From NCBI RefSeq assembly GCF_030867095.1, contig NC_081833.1, positions 73,909,395 through 73,973,394 on the forward strand: a stretch of 64,000 bases of DNA, given 5' to 3'. Below are positions 1-11,340 of the stretch, one piece after another (within the stretch, counting starts at the first letter, position 1; each line of letters opens with the position of its first letter). Under the pieces are notes generated by a model that saw only the letters and a program-made list of their open reading frames with translations, did no database searches and was not told the DNA's origin. This stretch comes from Alligator mississippiensis (lineage: Eukaryota > Chordata > Crocodylia > Alligatoridae). A program made the position numbers and the translations under genes.

Positions 1-3000
1 ATCCAATGCACGCGTGTTCAGGCTCTTTGCTCTGTGGACGTGTGGCTCAGTGCAACACAGGCCGCCTCGGGAAGCTGTTCGGAGCAGGAGACAGAGAGGC
101 TGGGTGCGCGCTCTTGGACAGGCAGGTTCCCGCATCGCCGTCCCTTTGCTGACCGATCGAAGCAGAGTTGCATGCACTGGGTTTGCTGGACGGGCTAGAG
201 CAACAGGGCTTTTATCTCAGACACGCAGCATGTGTGGTAACCTATGTGCTCCTACTCGAGGGCCCTCCTGATGCTTGTCAGCTTGATACCCGTGCCAGTG
301 CAAACAGCAAACCCCACGCGTGCCAAAGCAGGTGCAGGTCTGCGATGGCCTCACACATTGCCTTGAGCACGTACAGCCTCCTCACATGAAACAGAGGTTA
401 CAGCTGCCCCTACCACAGCCCTGCTTTGGAGGCAGAGACAGCGCAGCGAGCGGGATCCCTTGATACCAAGCTGATGCAGTCAAAAAGAAAGACCCCACCG
501 AACTGCTGGGCAAGATCCTGGCACTTCTTTCCTTCTAGCACCTGGGGAGTTAGGAAGATGCACCTCTATGGTTTAGACGCAGAAATAGGGTGTACATCCT
601 GAAAGTCAAGGGGCCCTTTCTCCTCTCCCCTTGGGAGTGGCTGCAACCAGATTCCCAAACGGGCACCCGGCGAATACCCAACAGCTGTGCAAACGGCAGT
701 TGCACGCGCAGACAGACACAACTGCACCGATATACCCCGCGGGCACCCGCCGTCCTGCACGCCAGACAAATCGGGCCCTTCGTACGTGTTTGACACCGCG
801 CTGTGAAGCGTCCTCTACAGAATTGCAGGCTCCAATGTCTGCCTGACCTTCAGAGACAGCTGTGCCGTCTCCAGCCCCGCTGCCTGGACGAGCATCGAGC
901 GGCAGCCAAGGCGAGCGCTGCTGTTTTGGAGGTGGTGGAGGTGCTCCCTGCTGCAGCGAGCATCGCCGGTCTCTCCAGCTGCTCCTTTCCAAGGGCCCGC
1001 TCGTCTCCCCGACCTTCAGCCCTCCCATCTGTACCGCACAGCAATGCCTCTTCCCACAGCCTCCAGAGCAAATGGGCCTATCCATCACACCTGACAGCAG
1101 CCAACCCTTTAGACTTTCAAATGTCGCCTTAGTGAGGAGCTGGGATTGGGAAGTCATCCCCCCCACGTATAAATTCACTTTGGAGCATTGACGAGAGGCC
1201 GAGGTTGCAAAGGGGCAGGGCTCCGGGTTGCTACCCTGCTCAGATCCGTCCAGCCTGGTCATGCCAGCTGCCCCCCAGCCCCATGTAGTGGCAGAGATTT
1301 TCCACCATGCACTGGGACAGCTGTTTCCACAGGGGAGCTCCAGCAACCCACAGCAGCCGCAGGATATCAAGGAAGGGGGGCAGGCCACCCTACAGCATCA
1401 CCAGAGGGTGCTTGAGGACCGCCCTTGATTAACGAGGCCACATACGGCCAAGGAGGGACACAACACTTTGCAGAAGTACTGGCCTACAGCCCAGAGAGCT
1501 AGGACAGAGTCCAGGACCCCAGGCCCCAAAACGCATCCACTTTGTGTGCAAATCCAGCAGCCCTTTGCTTGCGACAGGCTCCGAGAGAGAAGAAACTCGC
1601 AGTCAGCAACTGGCCCCCCCGTCCGGCCAACTGCAATGCAAGCCACACACGGCGTGGGGGACCCCCGGGGGCACGAGCTCTCTGCTTGCAGGCTACAGCT
1701 GCCTGCAGGGCTGGGGAGAAGAGCGGGTGGAGGTATCACAGCTACAGGCTTCTTTTTTTTTTGGAAACCACCTAAACACCCCAGCGCTGCACCGCCCAGC
1801 AGCAGGGACTCAGACGCAAGCTGGGGGCCGACGTGGTGCAGAGAGACAGGCAGGCTGTTATGCGGACCGAGGCCGATGACAAATGCGAGCAGCTGTCCAG
1901 GCAGCCACCCCCACCAGGAGAGGGCAAGACTCGGTCTTGAGGCCTCTAGAAGGGGTCTAGCAGTTAAGCGGCTTTAGTCCCAGGATGCCTGACAGCATCT
2001 GGGTGGAAACAGGGCAAGGGGCAGCTACCAGGAGCTTATGACTGGTATGATTTAACCCCATAGCTCTCGTCACGATCCCTGCACGCCACGGACGCACCAT
2101 TTCAAAGGCCCAGGTAACATGGTAAGAGAAAAGCCGGGTTCTTCACTGCCTTGTCCATGAGAGGACAGATTAGAGCCAGTCTGCACTGGGGGGCACAGGG
2201 GATGGATACCCACCCATCATAGCACAGAAGCTAGCCACAAACCACTGCCCTTGCACCCCTGCTACTGCAACCAGGAGCTAGGGGGGAAGGAAAGCAGGCT
2301 AGCACTGTGCACACCCTGCAGCAACGCTTGATTTTCTGACCCGTCCCAGCAGACTGTGCTGAGCAGAAGGCCTGATACAACCATCACACAGAGGCATCTT
2401 TGTTTTAATTAGTCTCTAAGGTGCACATCCACCTGCCTTCTCCCTTGCTGACCTCACAGCCGTATTCCCTACAGCTCTGGCAAGGCCTCGGGGAAGCCAA
2501 TCAACCAGCACGGGTGTGCAACATGCTGCAGAGAATTATCCTGCATTGGCCATGTCTACATGGAGGCAGAGTCAAACCATCCAGCTCACAAACAACCAGA
2601 GTCCACCCAAGACGTGAGCTCCTGACCCAGGCTGAGTCTTGTCCTTGTCGTCAGCTTGGCCTGAACGGGGCGGGGATCCCTACCCGCCGCCCAGGGGGAA
2701 AGGCACCGGTGGGAGCGGGCATCTCGCTGCCTTTTATTTAGCAAACCAGCAGGTGAGTTTGTACAAGAAGCCGACTTTGCACATAAGCCTTCCACCCAGA
2801 GCCAGATGGCTGCGTGTCTGACACCCCCTACGCACAGCTGCGCCGTCTCTCTGCAAACCAGCCTCGCACGAGGGGGCTGCGACTCTGGGGGGGTGCATGG
2901 GGAGGGGGGAATACAATACATGCAGGGAAAAAAATAATCAAATAATGCACAGCTGCAAGGATTATGGGACCCCGGGTTCAACCTAATACAGGCCCCTTCC

Positions 3001-6000
3001 CTTCTGCATGTCCAAGCGCCGCACCTGGTTTGTCTGAAAGGGGAGCGAGCAGCCGTGGAAGCACCAGGGGCTTTCTGCTCCTACAGCTCCCCCCGCTCGG
3101 CTGACTTTCCCCTCCTGACACAAAAGGCCGCCGGTGCGATTCGGATCTGGGAGAGCACCGCAGACGGGAGCCAGAGGGGAAGTTTTCTCAGCGGCCTGCT
3201 CAGAGCAGATGCTTTCCCCTCGGCCAAAACAAGCAGGCAGGGCTGCTCCGCTAAAGCAGAGGAATGCCAGGGCAGGGGTGAGGGTGGGGAGGGGCTGCCA
3301 CCAGTTGAGACTCTATCCCGGGGCCCTCTTGCTGGATTTCACGCGGGCTTTTTCTCTAATGAAGAAACTGGGGGCGCTGGATCCCCCCCGGGCAGGGTGA
3401 TGGGGGGCAGCCGTGGCATTCTGGGTGCCGGGAACGCACGCTGCAGGAAACTCGGGAAGCAGATGTGCGTGTCTGCCGCCGACGCTCGCTCGAACGATGA
3501 CAGGGCTGCTCTGGAGCAGTTCAGATGTCAGTGCAACCCCCCCACACACACAGCAGCACCTGTTCCCAGCTCAAGTCCCCTTCGCCTGGAGAGAGATCAG
3601 CAGAGGCCAGAAAGCAAAGCTGAGCGAGGAGAAATGGCTGCAGGCTGCAAGCACAAGCGAGGGGAAGAGGAGAAGGGGGTCAGGCACCAGGGCTGGAGGA
3701 CGCAGGGCTCGATCCTACCCCCCAGCTTACCCAAGTCGTCCTGCTCAGGTCAACGGGACTGGCCCCCCGCCTTTAACCTTGCAGCTATTTCTAATGGGAA
3801 GGGATTTGACACCTGGGTCAGCGGTAGGAGCAGAAGATCAGGCTCTGTCTCCATATTCACTGCGGAGTCACACCAGCAGCCCACAAGGCAGGCATGAGCA
3901 TACCCCAACGGGTTTGCAACAGCACACAAGGGCTTGGGGGGGGGGGGGGTCCTGCAAAAGGCCTCCATAAGACAGCATCTCCATCCTGCTGCCTGCTTCT
4001 GGGGCCAAATCGGGGGTCAGCGAGGTCAAAGGGGACGGTCAGGCCCAGTCTGCTCTGCAAAACTTTGCTGTAGAGCACTTAGCCTAGAGCGCGTCCGGAA
4101 GAAAGCAGGGTCCTTCTTTCTGCACCCTTCCCTGAGCAGGGTCAGGCTTCTGCTGCTGTCCCATCGCCGGCAGAAGGCATGTGTCGGTGTCCCTGCAGCT
4201 TTTGCACTGCTACTGGTGCCTTCCTGGCATACGCTGGGCATAGACGGAGCCCCATGGACCTGCTAGCAGCACCTCGGGGTGGTGGCACTCCTCGCTCCCT
4301 AGCTCCATCCCAAGTACAACAGATGCATGGATCAAGCCTCACGCAGCAAGTCTAGGTGCAGCCACCATGCCTCTGGGAGGCTCACGTGGACCGAGCACGG
4401 CAGCATCACCAGATCAGTATGACCCCAGAGCAGTAGGGATGCACGGGGACTCGCGGCAGCTGGAGGACCACCGCAACATCACGCAGCCTGGAGGCAGCCT
4501 CCGAAACATTAGTGACCCAGAGCCAGGTTTACAACCACGAGCAGAAGTCACGGTGCACCGAGGTCTTCGGGCTGAGAGGAGGCAAAGCCCAGAGCAGACA
4601 AGCTGGCAAAGAAGGACATGCACTGACAGCAGCTCACACAGGCCCAGAGAGGCAGCCTGGGGGAAACCGTCTGACAACGGCAGGGCACGCTCCTCGCTCT
4701 GCCTTGCCATCCTCCAAGCAGGTTCAGCGACTGCCTGGCCAGGCAAAAGGGAAAGCCTCGCAAACTTGGCAGCGTGACAGCATCCAGGAGCAGCATCCCC
4801 CTGCGCTGAAGCCGGCACGGAGGATGCAGCTTGCAAAACCCCTAGTAAATGGTAGTTTTAAAATCAGCCAGGAGAAAAGATGAGAGCTAGGAAACGGGGA
4901 GCACGAGGCCTGTCCCTGCTGGCTGAGAACAGCGTCCAAAGGTTTCCAAATGACCCAGTGCTTCCAGAGACCTCGGTTTGGTGGCCCATCCTGCGATACC
5001 CACAAGGAGCCTGGTATCAAAGGCCGCAGAGCCCCAGCCTCCAAGAACCAGGGTGCTCCAAGCATCACCGCTAGGTCAGCCAAGGGCATGAATTTGAGCT
5101 TCCTATCGACTGAGAGCAAAGGGGGAGACTGCAAGATGCAGGCCCTGCTCTCGTGCAAGCAAACTCCGAGGCAACTCTTCCAGGGTTTGCCCCGAAGCAG
5201 CAACAAATGCCGATTCTCAGCTCAGCCGGCATTGCAAGGTTGTGCCAACAGAGCAGAGCCCCGCCAGGCCGCCAGCACATTGCCCCCCGCGGTGAGCGAG
5301 CTCTGCCAGCCAACCCCCCAGCGTGGAGGCAGCTCTGCCGGGAGGAGGAGGTGGCTGCCAGCCAGGCTTCAGCTCGGAGGGAAATAATCTGCCTGTGACC
5401 ACAGCTATGCCGGAGGGCTCGGATGCTGTAGCAATGGGGGCAGGAGCCCCGTGGCGTAGCCAGTCCCTGGGCTCCCTTCCAGGCCGGGGTCCCTGAGGGC
5501 TCGGTGTCACGCGGCTGAGTGCAGGACACCCGGGGAGGTCTCAGTGAACGTAGCCGTGAACTCAGCAGCACCGAACAGAGGCCCCTTGGCTTTCGCACCA
5601 GCGTCCGCACGAGGGTTTGATACAGATCAGCTAACCCAGCCCCGATTCCCACTTGGGCTAATTCAGATCAACACTCCCGTGTAGGCAAGACCCCACGCCT
5701 GCAAAACAGTTGCAAGGAGGTATCTATCCTCATTTCACAGGCGAGCGAAACCAGGCGAGCGAAGCCAAGCAGAGAGAGCCAGGAACAGATTTCCTCGCTC
5801 CCAGGCCCGCTCCGCTCCATACCCATCTCTCCAGACGAGCTACTTTATAATTAGCCTGCGATGAGCGGCACGGACTCAAAAGGGATCTCGTTCCAGCTGA
5901 TGGAAAAATAAGGTCCGGGCAAACAAGCTGGCAATTTCCACAGTAACCTTTCCCTGCTGGAAGGGGATCCTGCAGCTGGTCTGGGAGCCGGCAGCTCTAA

Positions 6001-6783
6001 CAGGAAGACCTGGATCTAACGGCGGGAGCACGGACTACACGGCGATTATTTTCCCACCCGCGCGGGCCCACTGAAGACCTGCTGCCCCCCTCCCCGCTGC
6101 TGATGAGAATCAGATGAGGCATCGCTCTTCATCGCAGCATGCAGGCTGGCGCCCCGTAGGAAGGAGAATCCCAGGCGGTTTTCGTGGCCCCTGCACATCT
6201 GACTTGCAAAGACAGGCTCGTTCCCACAGGGAAAAGCAGATGGCGCGAGGAACACCTCCCCCTGCCCCAGAAAGCCGATCCGGGCAGCAGCAAGCGGTCT
6301 GCCTGCTGCCAGGACTCGCGTTCCTTGGATGGGAAACTTTGCTGCAGCTTCTTGCGAACACCCACATCGCTCGATAATGCTGCTCCTAGGAGAGGGCCAG
6401 CTTCCCCAGGCCCTCGGCTACCGGGGGCAGGCCTGCCCCTTGAAGGCTCTCCGGGCTGGGACAAAGGGAGGGAGACACTCGCTGCTCTGCCTGACCTGGC
6501 AACGGCTGCGGTTCTGGCCTGAGAACAGATCCGGCACACGGGCAGACTTGCACCAAAGCAGCTGGCACGAATGCTGGCTGCATTTCTTAGCACAGCCCCT
6601 CGCAACTACGGCGGTGACCCCACGAGGAAGCAAGGTCCCCCCCAAGACCGGCTGGCAACAAAGCACCCCAGAGGCGTTTACCTCCTGGATCAGATGAACC
6701 AAAAAAGCACCCACCGCTGAAACCAAGTGCCCGACCGTCCCACCCACCCCAACTTCAGGGAAATCGAGGCAGGAGGCCCTTAC
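1..6783 (-). other. Probable first intron of the minus-strand gene
   Basis: The region begins with the GTAAGG donor at 6783 (minus strand) and runs off the left end. It is GC-rich and contains many overlapping open frames in all phases, none with recognisable domains, consistent with chance in GC-rich DNA. I found no second exon of the GSE1 type. Visible minor features are a G run at about 3936-3947 and an AT-rich patch near 2925-2945. No RNA gene or intact mobile element was seen. Confidence 0.5.
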
Positions 6784-8589
6784 CTTGGGGAGGGTCATCG
6801 GAGGTGGTGCAGCCAGCAGGTCCGGGGGCATCATGCTCTTGCCAGCCAGGACCACCGCCCTGCAGTCCGGGCATGCTCCAATAATCAGCTGCTTCCCGTC
6901 GTCCACCAGCAAGCTGTTGGGTACCCGGAGCGTGTAGAGGAACACGGGGAGCCGGGCCACGCACACGGCCCTTAATCCGAGGCATCGCTTCTTCTCCTGG
7001 CGACAGAAGAAGCAGACGAAGGTCTCCACTTTGTACTGCCGGGACCAGGCGCTGCTGGGGTGGTGGGTGTTGCGGCCCTCGTGCTGCGCCCACTGGCCCA
7101 GCAGGTCGTGGTAGCAGAGGACGCAGGTGGACACCAGCCCCGTGGCATCGGCTGGCCTGGCCCGTGGGGCTGGGGGGTAGACCGTGAGGAAGGGGAAGAA
7201 AGGCTCCTTCTCCCCAAAGCGCCCGGGGGGGTTCACGTTGAGCTGGAACTCCTTGCCAGTGCCCAGCTCGGCCCCGCAGATGTAGCAGAAGGAGGCCAGG
7301 CTGGGCTTGGCCACTGGGTGCCCGGCTGCGTCGGTGCCAGAGAAAACTTGGTGGTACCTGCCCAGGAAGCTCTGCACGGAGGTGATGAGCTCCTCGTCGC
7401 GGCAAGCCCGGTACATGGCCCACAGGTCCTGCAGCACCCCGTAGCACTTGCGGCAGCTGCTCACCTCCCAGTGCTTGCTCAGCCCCTTGGCGCCGGGCGG
7501 GCAGGGCAGCAGGCTGAGGAAGGGGAAGTGCATGGCACTCTTGGCATTCCCGTTGGCGATCTTAGCTGAGACCGGCCTGGCCTCCTTGCCGCAGCCCTCG
7601 CCGCACAGGTAGCAGGCTTCCGGTGGCCCGGCCTCGCCCCCGGGTGCCCGGTGCACGCCGGCGCCCAGTGGCACCACGTAGAGCCGCTGCAGCACGGGCA
7701 CGCCGGCCAGTTCGAAGCCCTGCCACTGCTGCATGAGCGACGCGAAGCACCCGGGGCACACCAGCGTGCTGCCCGCCGCGTTAATGGGCCGGGCACCGGC
7801 CGGCGGGCTGTGCAGCCACAGGAAGGGGAAGAAGGGCGCTTGGGCCGCCTGCTCCTGCTTCTGCACGTGCACGGGGCGCTGCGCTCCGGGAGGCAGCGGG
7901 ACCCCGCAGATGTAGCAAGCGGGCACGGGGGGCCCGTCCTCTTCCCACGCCAGGCGCCCGGCGCTCATCTCCGGCGCCCGCGGCTCAGACAGGGAGGACA
8001 GCTCGGAGTCGCTGCCTTCCTCCTCCTCCTCCTCCACCACCTCCTCGTCGTCGTCCTCGTCCTCCTCCTCCAGCGGCTGGCTGCTGCTGGTGCTGCTGGC
8101 CCGGCTGCGCCCAGCGGGCAGGCTCCAGGCGGGCGCGGCGCGGCGCTGCCCGGTGCTGCTGGGCTCGCCCTGGTGCGGGCGCTTGAGCCAGTACATGCGC
8201 TTGTCCAGGGGCGTGCGGCTGCGCTCGAACGCGTCCCACTGCTCGCCCAGGAAGCAGCGGCACACGGCGCACACCAGCGCGCAGCCCTCCGCAGACACCC
8301 CGCGCGCCCCGGGCGCCGGCTCCTGGTGCTGCAGGAACGGGAAGAAGGGGCCGCGCTCCCGCTCCCGGCCCCGCTCCCGCTCCCGCTCCCGCTCCCGCTC
8401 GCGGGGAGGCTTCACCTGCAGCTTCAGCGCCTGGCCGCGCCCCATGGCCCCGCCGCACACGAAGCAGCGCAGCCCGGCACCGCCGTCCTCCTCCTCCGCC
8501 GCCGCCGCCGCCGCCGCCTCCCCGTCCTCCGCCGGCCGCTCCAGCGCGGCCATGAGCCGCTGCTTGCGGGACACCGGCGCCTCGCTCAT
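6784..8589 (-). CDS. First coding exon of a five-module CxxC protein; probable upstream exon of GSE1 (partial)
   Basis: The exon gives 602 codons from ATG 8589, the first in-frame ATG of the open frame (G at -3). It ends in frame at 6784 before a GTAAGG donor. Residues 42-45, 225-228, 327-330, 435-438 and 526-529 are CxxC pairs of the type CYIC/CFVC; each is followed about 45-65 residues later by a second CxxC (107-110, 278-281, 379-382, 489-492, 573-576). Modules 1, 2 and 4 carry PFFPFL (81-86, 252-257, 463-468), module 3 carries HFPFL and module 5 is divergent. The spacing suggests zinc-binding ribbons. Residues 63-79 are an Arg-Glu run and 174-196 an acidic run, so a nuclear protein is plausible. 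I do not recognise the module as a named family. Opposite orientation to CIBAR2 and distance from it match the human arrangement of the far-upstream GSE1 promoter, hence the GSE1 suggestion (about 50%). The coding status is much surer than the name. Confidence 0.85.
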
Positions 8590-8935
8590 CGCGCCGGGGG
8601 GGCCGCTGCCCGGCGCTAACTTTGTCCCCGCAAGAAGTTTGGCCGCCGGCTCCGCAGCGCCATCCCCGTCCCCGCCCCGGCCCCGGCCCCGGCCCCGGCT
8701 CCTCCTCCCCGCCGCGCCGCGCCGCGCCGCGCCGGGCTGCGGGCGGAGCCGCCTGCCCCGCGATACCTTTATGGCGCGCTTGACGGAGCGGGCAGCAGCG
8801 GCAATGCCCAGCCCCGGCCCGGGGCGCCTCGCGGGTGCGCTGGGACGCGCCGTCGGTGTCCGCGCCTGCACGCGTTACCTTTATGGCGCGCTGGGACGGG
8901 GTGAAGGGCCGCCCCTGCCTCACGGTGCCTTTAGG
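8590..8935 (-). promoter_or_regulatory. CpG-island promoter and 5' UTR region of the minus-strand gene
   Basis: The sequence immediately upstream of the ATG is extremely G+C rich and dense in CpG, with GGCCCC/GGGGCC runs at about 8675-8700 that would suit Sp-family factors. This CpG density continues through the coding exon. The frame stays open upstream to about 8871 but contains no ATG, which supports 8589 as the start. On the minus strand a CCATAAAGGTA motif occurs at about 8765-8775 and again at about 8877-8887. It is the same core motif that is amplified in the adjoining satellite. No transcription start can be fixed from sequence alone. Confidence 0.6.
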
Positions 8936-9034
8936 ATGTGCTAGGACACAATGTCCGTGCCCCTACCCGCGTTACTTTTATGGCACAGTGCCTTTAGGGT
9001 GTTCTAGGACACGCTGTCTGTGCCCCTGTGCACG

Positions 9035-9535
9035 TTACCTTTATGGCACAGTGTCTTTAGGATGTGCCCGGACACAACGTCCGTGTCTCCACGTGTTACC
9101 TTTATGGCACAGTGCCTTTAGGATGTGCTAGGACACAATGTCCATGCCCCTGCACACGTTACCTTTATAGCACGGTGCCTTTGGGATGTTCTAGGACACT
9201 ATGTCCATGTCACCGTGTGTTACCTTTGTGGCGCAGTGCCTTTAGGATGTGCTAGGACACAATGTCCGTGTCGCCACGTTACCTTTATGGCACGGTGCCT
9301 TTAGGATGTGCTAGGACACTATGTCCGTGTCACCGCACATTACCTTTGTGGCGCAGGGCCTTTAGGATGTGCTAGGACACTATGTCCATGCCCCCGTGTG
9401 CATTACCTTTATGGCACAGTGCCTTTAGGATGTGCTAGGACACTATGTCCGTGTCTCCACATGTGTTACCTTTATGGCACAGTGCCTTTATGATATGCTA
9501 GCACACACCATCACATGTCCATGCCCCCACATGCA
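9035..9535. repeat. Satellite domain 1, period about 61 bp
   Basis: Eight consecutive units begin TTACCTTTATGG (or TTACCTTTGTGG) at 9035, 9096, 9159, 9220, 9279, 9340, 9403 and 9466. Each unit joins this half to GTGCCTTTAGGATGTGCTAG and a GGACACxATGTCC palindrome-like stretch. It is the best-conserved part of the array. Confidence 0.93.
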
Positions 9536-10453
9536 TTACCTTTATGGCGCACTGGGATGGGGGTGGTCACTGCTGCTGCACGGTGCCTTTATGATATGCT
9601 AGGACACGCCATCAAATGTCCATGCCCCCACGTGTGTTATTTTTATGGCACACTGGGACGGGGGGTGGCCATCCCTGCCAGGCAGTGCTGTTATACTACG
9701 CTAGGACATGCCATAAATGCCCACACCTCCTGTGTGTTACTTTTATGGCACACTGGGATGGGGGTGTCGCACCATGAATGGCCACCCCTGCCAGGCAGTG
9801 CCTTTACTTTGCGCTTGGACATGCCATAAAGTCCACACACCCCATGCATTATGTTTATGGTGCACAGGGACAGGGATGTTGTGCCGTGAATGGCCACCCC
9901 TGCCGTGCAGTGCCTTTATGATGCACTAGGACACACCATAAATGCCCACACCCCACATGCATTACCTTTATGGCGCACTGAGATGGGGTGGGGGCAGGTG
10001 TCACAACATGAATGTCCATCCCTGCATGGCCCCTGCTGTGCAGTGCCTTTCTGATGCACTACAACAAGCCATAAATGCCCCATTCCTGAATATGTTACAT
10101 TTATGGCGCACTGGGACAGAAGGTGTCGCACTGTAAATGTCCGCCCCCACATGGCTCCTGCCACGTTGCACCTTTATGATGCACTGGGATACACCATCAA
10201 TACCCAAGCCCACATGCATTACCTTTATGGCGCACTGGGACTGGTGTGTCATGCCATAAATGTCTGCCCCTGCATGGCCCCTGCCGTGCAGTACCTTTCT
10301 GATGCATTACAACAAGCCATCAATGCCCACGCCCACATGCGGTACCTTTATGGCACACTGGGACGGGTGCATCACACTGTAAATGTTTGCCCCTGCCATG
10401 CAGTACCTTTATGATGTGCTACAACACGCCATAAATGCCCACACCCACGTGCA
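9536..10453. repeat. Satellite domain 2, period about 100-134 bp
   Basis: Core motifs at 9536, 9637, 9737, 9849, 9962, 10096, 10219 and 10343 are spaced 101, 100, 112, 113, 134, 123 and 124 bp. Units gain a GGGATGGGGGTG segment and a CCCCTGCCxxGCAGTGCC segment relative to domain 1. Confidence 0.9.
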
Positions 10454-11340
10454 TTACCTTTATGGTACACTAGGATGGGTGCGTCACACCATAAGTGTCT
10501 GCCCCTGCTTAGCCCCTGTCACATGTAACCTGTATTGTGCACTAAAGCAGGCACATCGTACCATGAATGACCACAGCTGTACAGCGCCTGCCACACGTTA
10601 CCTTTATGACACACTAGGATGGGCTATAAATGTCCACAGCTGCATGGCCCCTGGCATGCATTACCTTTATGGCACGCTGGGACGCTTGTGTTGTGCCGTA
10701 AATGTCCGCCCCTGCATGGCCCCTGCCACACGTTAACTGTATCACTCATTAAGACGTGTGTATCACACCATAAATGTCCACACATGCACAGCCCCTGCCA
10801 CGCATTACCATTATGGCGCACTAGGACAGGTGCTTCGCGCCATAAATGTCTGCCCCTGCACGGCCCCTGCCATGCATTACCTGTATTGTGCAATGAACCG
10901 GGGTGTCACACTATAAATGTCCACCACTGCACAGCTCCTGTCATGTGTTACCTATATTGCACACTAAAACAGGGGTGTTGTGCCATAAATATCCACTCTT
11001 GCATGGCCTCTGCCATGCGCTGCCTTTATGGTGCACTAGGAAGGGTGTGTCACACCATAAACGTCCACACCTGCACAGTCCCTGCCATGCATTATCTGTA
11101 TTACTTACTAGGATGGGTGTGTTGTGCCATAAATGTCCACCCCTGCATGGCCCCTGCTATGTGTTACCTGTATTGCACACTAAGATGGGTGTGTCACACC
11201 ATAAACATGTGCCCCTGCCACACATTACCTGTATTGCATGCTAGGAAAGATGCATCATGCCATAAATGTCCACCCCAGCATGGCCCCTGCCATGTGTTAC
11301 CTTTATTGCATATTAGGACAGGCACATTGCACCATAAATG
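10454..11340. repeat. Satellite domain 3, period 72 bp, open in one frame
   Basis: Cores near 10661, 10733, 10805, 10877, 10948, 11020, 11092 and 11164 are spaced 71-72 bp. The core has drifted from CCTTTATGG to CCTGTATTG in many units. Because 72 is divisible by three, one plus-strand frame stays open for 241 codons (10619-11344) with a 24-residue Cys/His-rich periodicity. Confidence 0.92.

Noticed and set aside
606..1388. 260-aa minus-strand frame
   Set aside because: No recognisable domain and low-complexity composition. It lies within the probable intron.
3055..3897. 280-aa plus-strand frame
   Set aside because: No domain, GC-rich intron-like context, overlapping frames on both strands, and no splice or promoter support.
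6418..6783. Continuation of the minus-strand open frame past 6784
   Set aside because: A consensus GTAAGG donor lies exactly at the end of the conserved modules. The downstream translation loses all module features, so this is intron read-through.
8590..8871. Start of the minus-strand protein at 8871
   Set aside because: The first codon there is GTG and no ATG occurs before 8589. The upstream residues are low-complexity Arg/Gly/Ala typical of translated CpG island.
7651..8944. Long plus-strand frames over the minus-strand exon (322 and 284 aa)
   Set aside because: They are antisense shadows of a GC-rich coding exon with no domain of their own.
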